NCBI RefSeq assembly: GCF_023718305.1 | Contig: NZ_QEYO01000010.1 | Span: forward strand, 93,921-157,920 | DNA from: Gramella sp. AN32 | Lineage (GTDB): Bacteria > Bacteroidota > Bacteroidia > Flavobacteriales > Flavobacteriaceae | Direction: 5' to 3' | Length of the DNA stretch: 64,000 nucleotides | Shown: one piece after another, positions 63,874 through 64,000 of the stretch | How positions within the stretch are numbered: the first letter of the stretch is position 1 | How the letters are laid out: each line of letters opens with the position of its first letter | Made by a program: the position numbers and the translations under genes | Notes under the pieces: model-generated | Database searches by the model: none | What the model was told of the DNA's origin: nothing | Seen by the model: only the letters and a program-made list of their open reading frames with translations

Positions 63874-64000
63874 CTACCGTCTGGACATATTTCTAAAGAG
63901 GATCCAACCTTGCATAATAGAGGAGAATTTTTGTAAGCCTTTCCAAAAGGTTGTGATTCCGGGTTTTCTCTCAGAGAGATAGCCTTTCCAGCCGCCCAAT
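63874..64000 (-). mobile_element. IS4-family transposase, C-terminal end (partial)
   Basis: Read on the minus strand, the frame from the window edge to the TAG at 63876-63874 gives LGGWKGYLSERKPGITTFWK, then GLQKFSSIMQGWILFRNMSR and a final R. The GGWKGY.S.R.PG.TT.W.GL..F segment followed by GW is the C-terminal signature of IS4-type DDE transposases. The N-terminal part and inverted repeat lie outside the window. It is downstream of the FKBP gene, convergent. Confidence 0.7.

Overview
The window looks like a chromosomal segment of a marine-type flavobacterium (Bacteroidota, Flavobacteriaceae, Gramella/Salegentibacter-like; this placement is inferred from gene families, not from a 16S gene). 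The evidence is a TonB-dependent receptor with a carboxypeptidase-regulatory-like domain, a TamL lipoprotein next to TamB, a 67-residue dodecin, DUF4251 and PepSY-like lipoproteins, promoters of the TTG/TAnnTTTG type, few Shine-Dalgarno sequences and AT-rich intergenic DNA. No rRNA, tRNA or CRISPR array was seen.

Layout. 1-4.6 kb: an overlapping operon that joins a type III polyketide synthase to its own ACP, ketosynthase, dehydratase, FabI-like reductase and phosphopantetheinyl transferase, after the end of a probable methyltransferase. 4.7-11.7 kb: a degenerate metallo-beta-lactamase-fold protein, an Aquifex-type aconitase, a ribosome hibernation factor, a guanine-deaminase-like enzyme, an FNT channel and small lipoproteins. 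11.9-17.1 kb: an AT-rich accessory operon on the minus strand, in order DUF2779 nuclease, WYL regulator, beta-grasp ubiquitin-like protein, E1-like ThiF protein with an N-terminal DUF6791-type region, DUF6527 metal-binding protein and a 46-residue basic peptide. This is the strongest candidate for a little-described system, probably anti-phage defence. Its promoter has a perfect inverted repeat just upstream of the -7 box.

17.5-31.6 kb: a TonB receptor, a tandem-repeat tract, two hybrid histidine kinases (one with seven 21-residue coiled-coil repeats), a cupin/SDR/SDR operon, an EamA transporter, MsrA, an NAPE-PLD-like hydrolase and another SDR. 31.7-41.7 kb: a ZIP transporter, an acetyltransferase, an MFS transporter, four tandem cold-shock genes, a fatty acid desaturase whose start codon seems to be missing, a basic cold-shock-domain protein, a dehydrogenase, dodecin and uracil phosphoribosyltransferase. 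41.9-49.2 kb: tamL-tamB, the outer-membrane assembly pair. 49.6-57.7 kb: an OmpA lipoprotein, a gluconate operon with a fused gluconokinase/6-phosphogluconate dehydrogenase, GreB, an SLC13 permease and a glycosyltransferase. 57.7-64 kb: aspartate kinase divergent from an HTH/ACT-like protein, two 44-residue membrane peptides, a GluR0-like ligand-gated potassium channel, a 3D-domain protein, a Tat-exported Gfo/Idh/MocA oxidoreductase, an FKBP isomerase and the end of an IS4-type transposase.

A modular intergenic repeat occurs five times (three long and two short copies), nearly always abutting stop codons. It may act as a family of terminators or structured RNAs.
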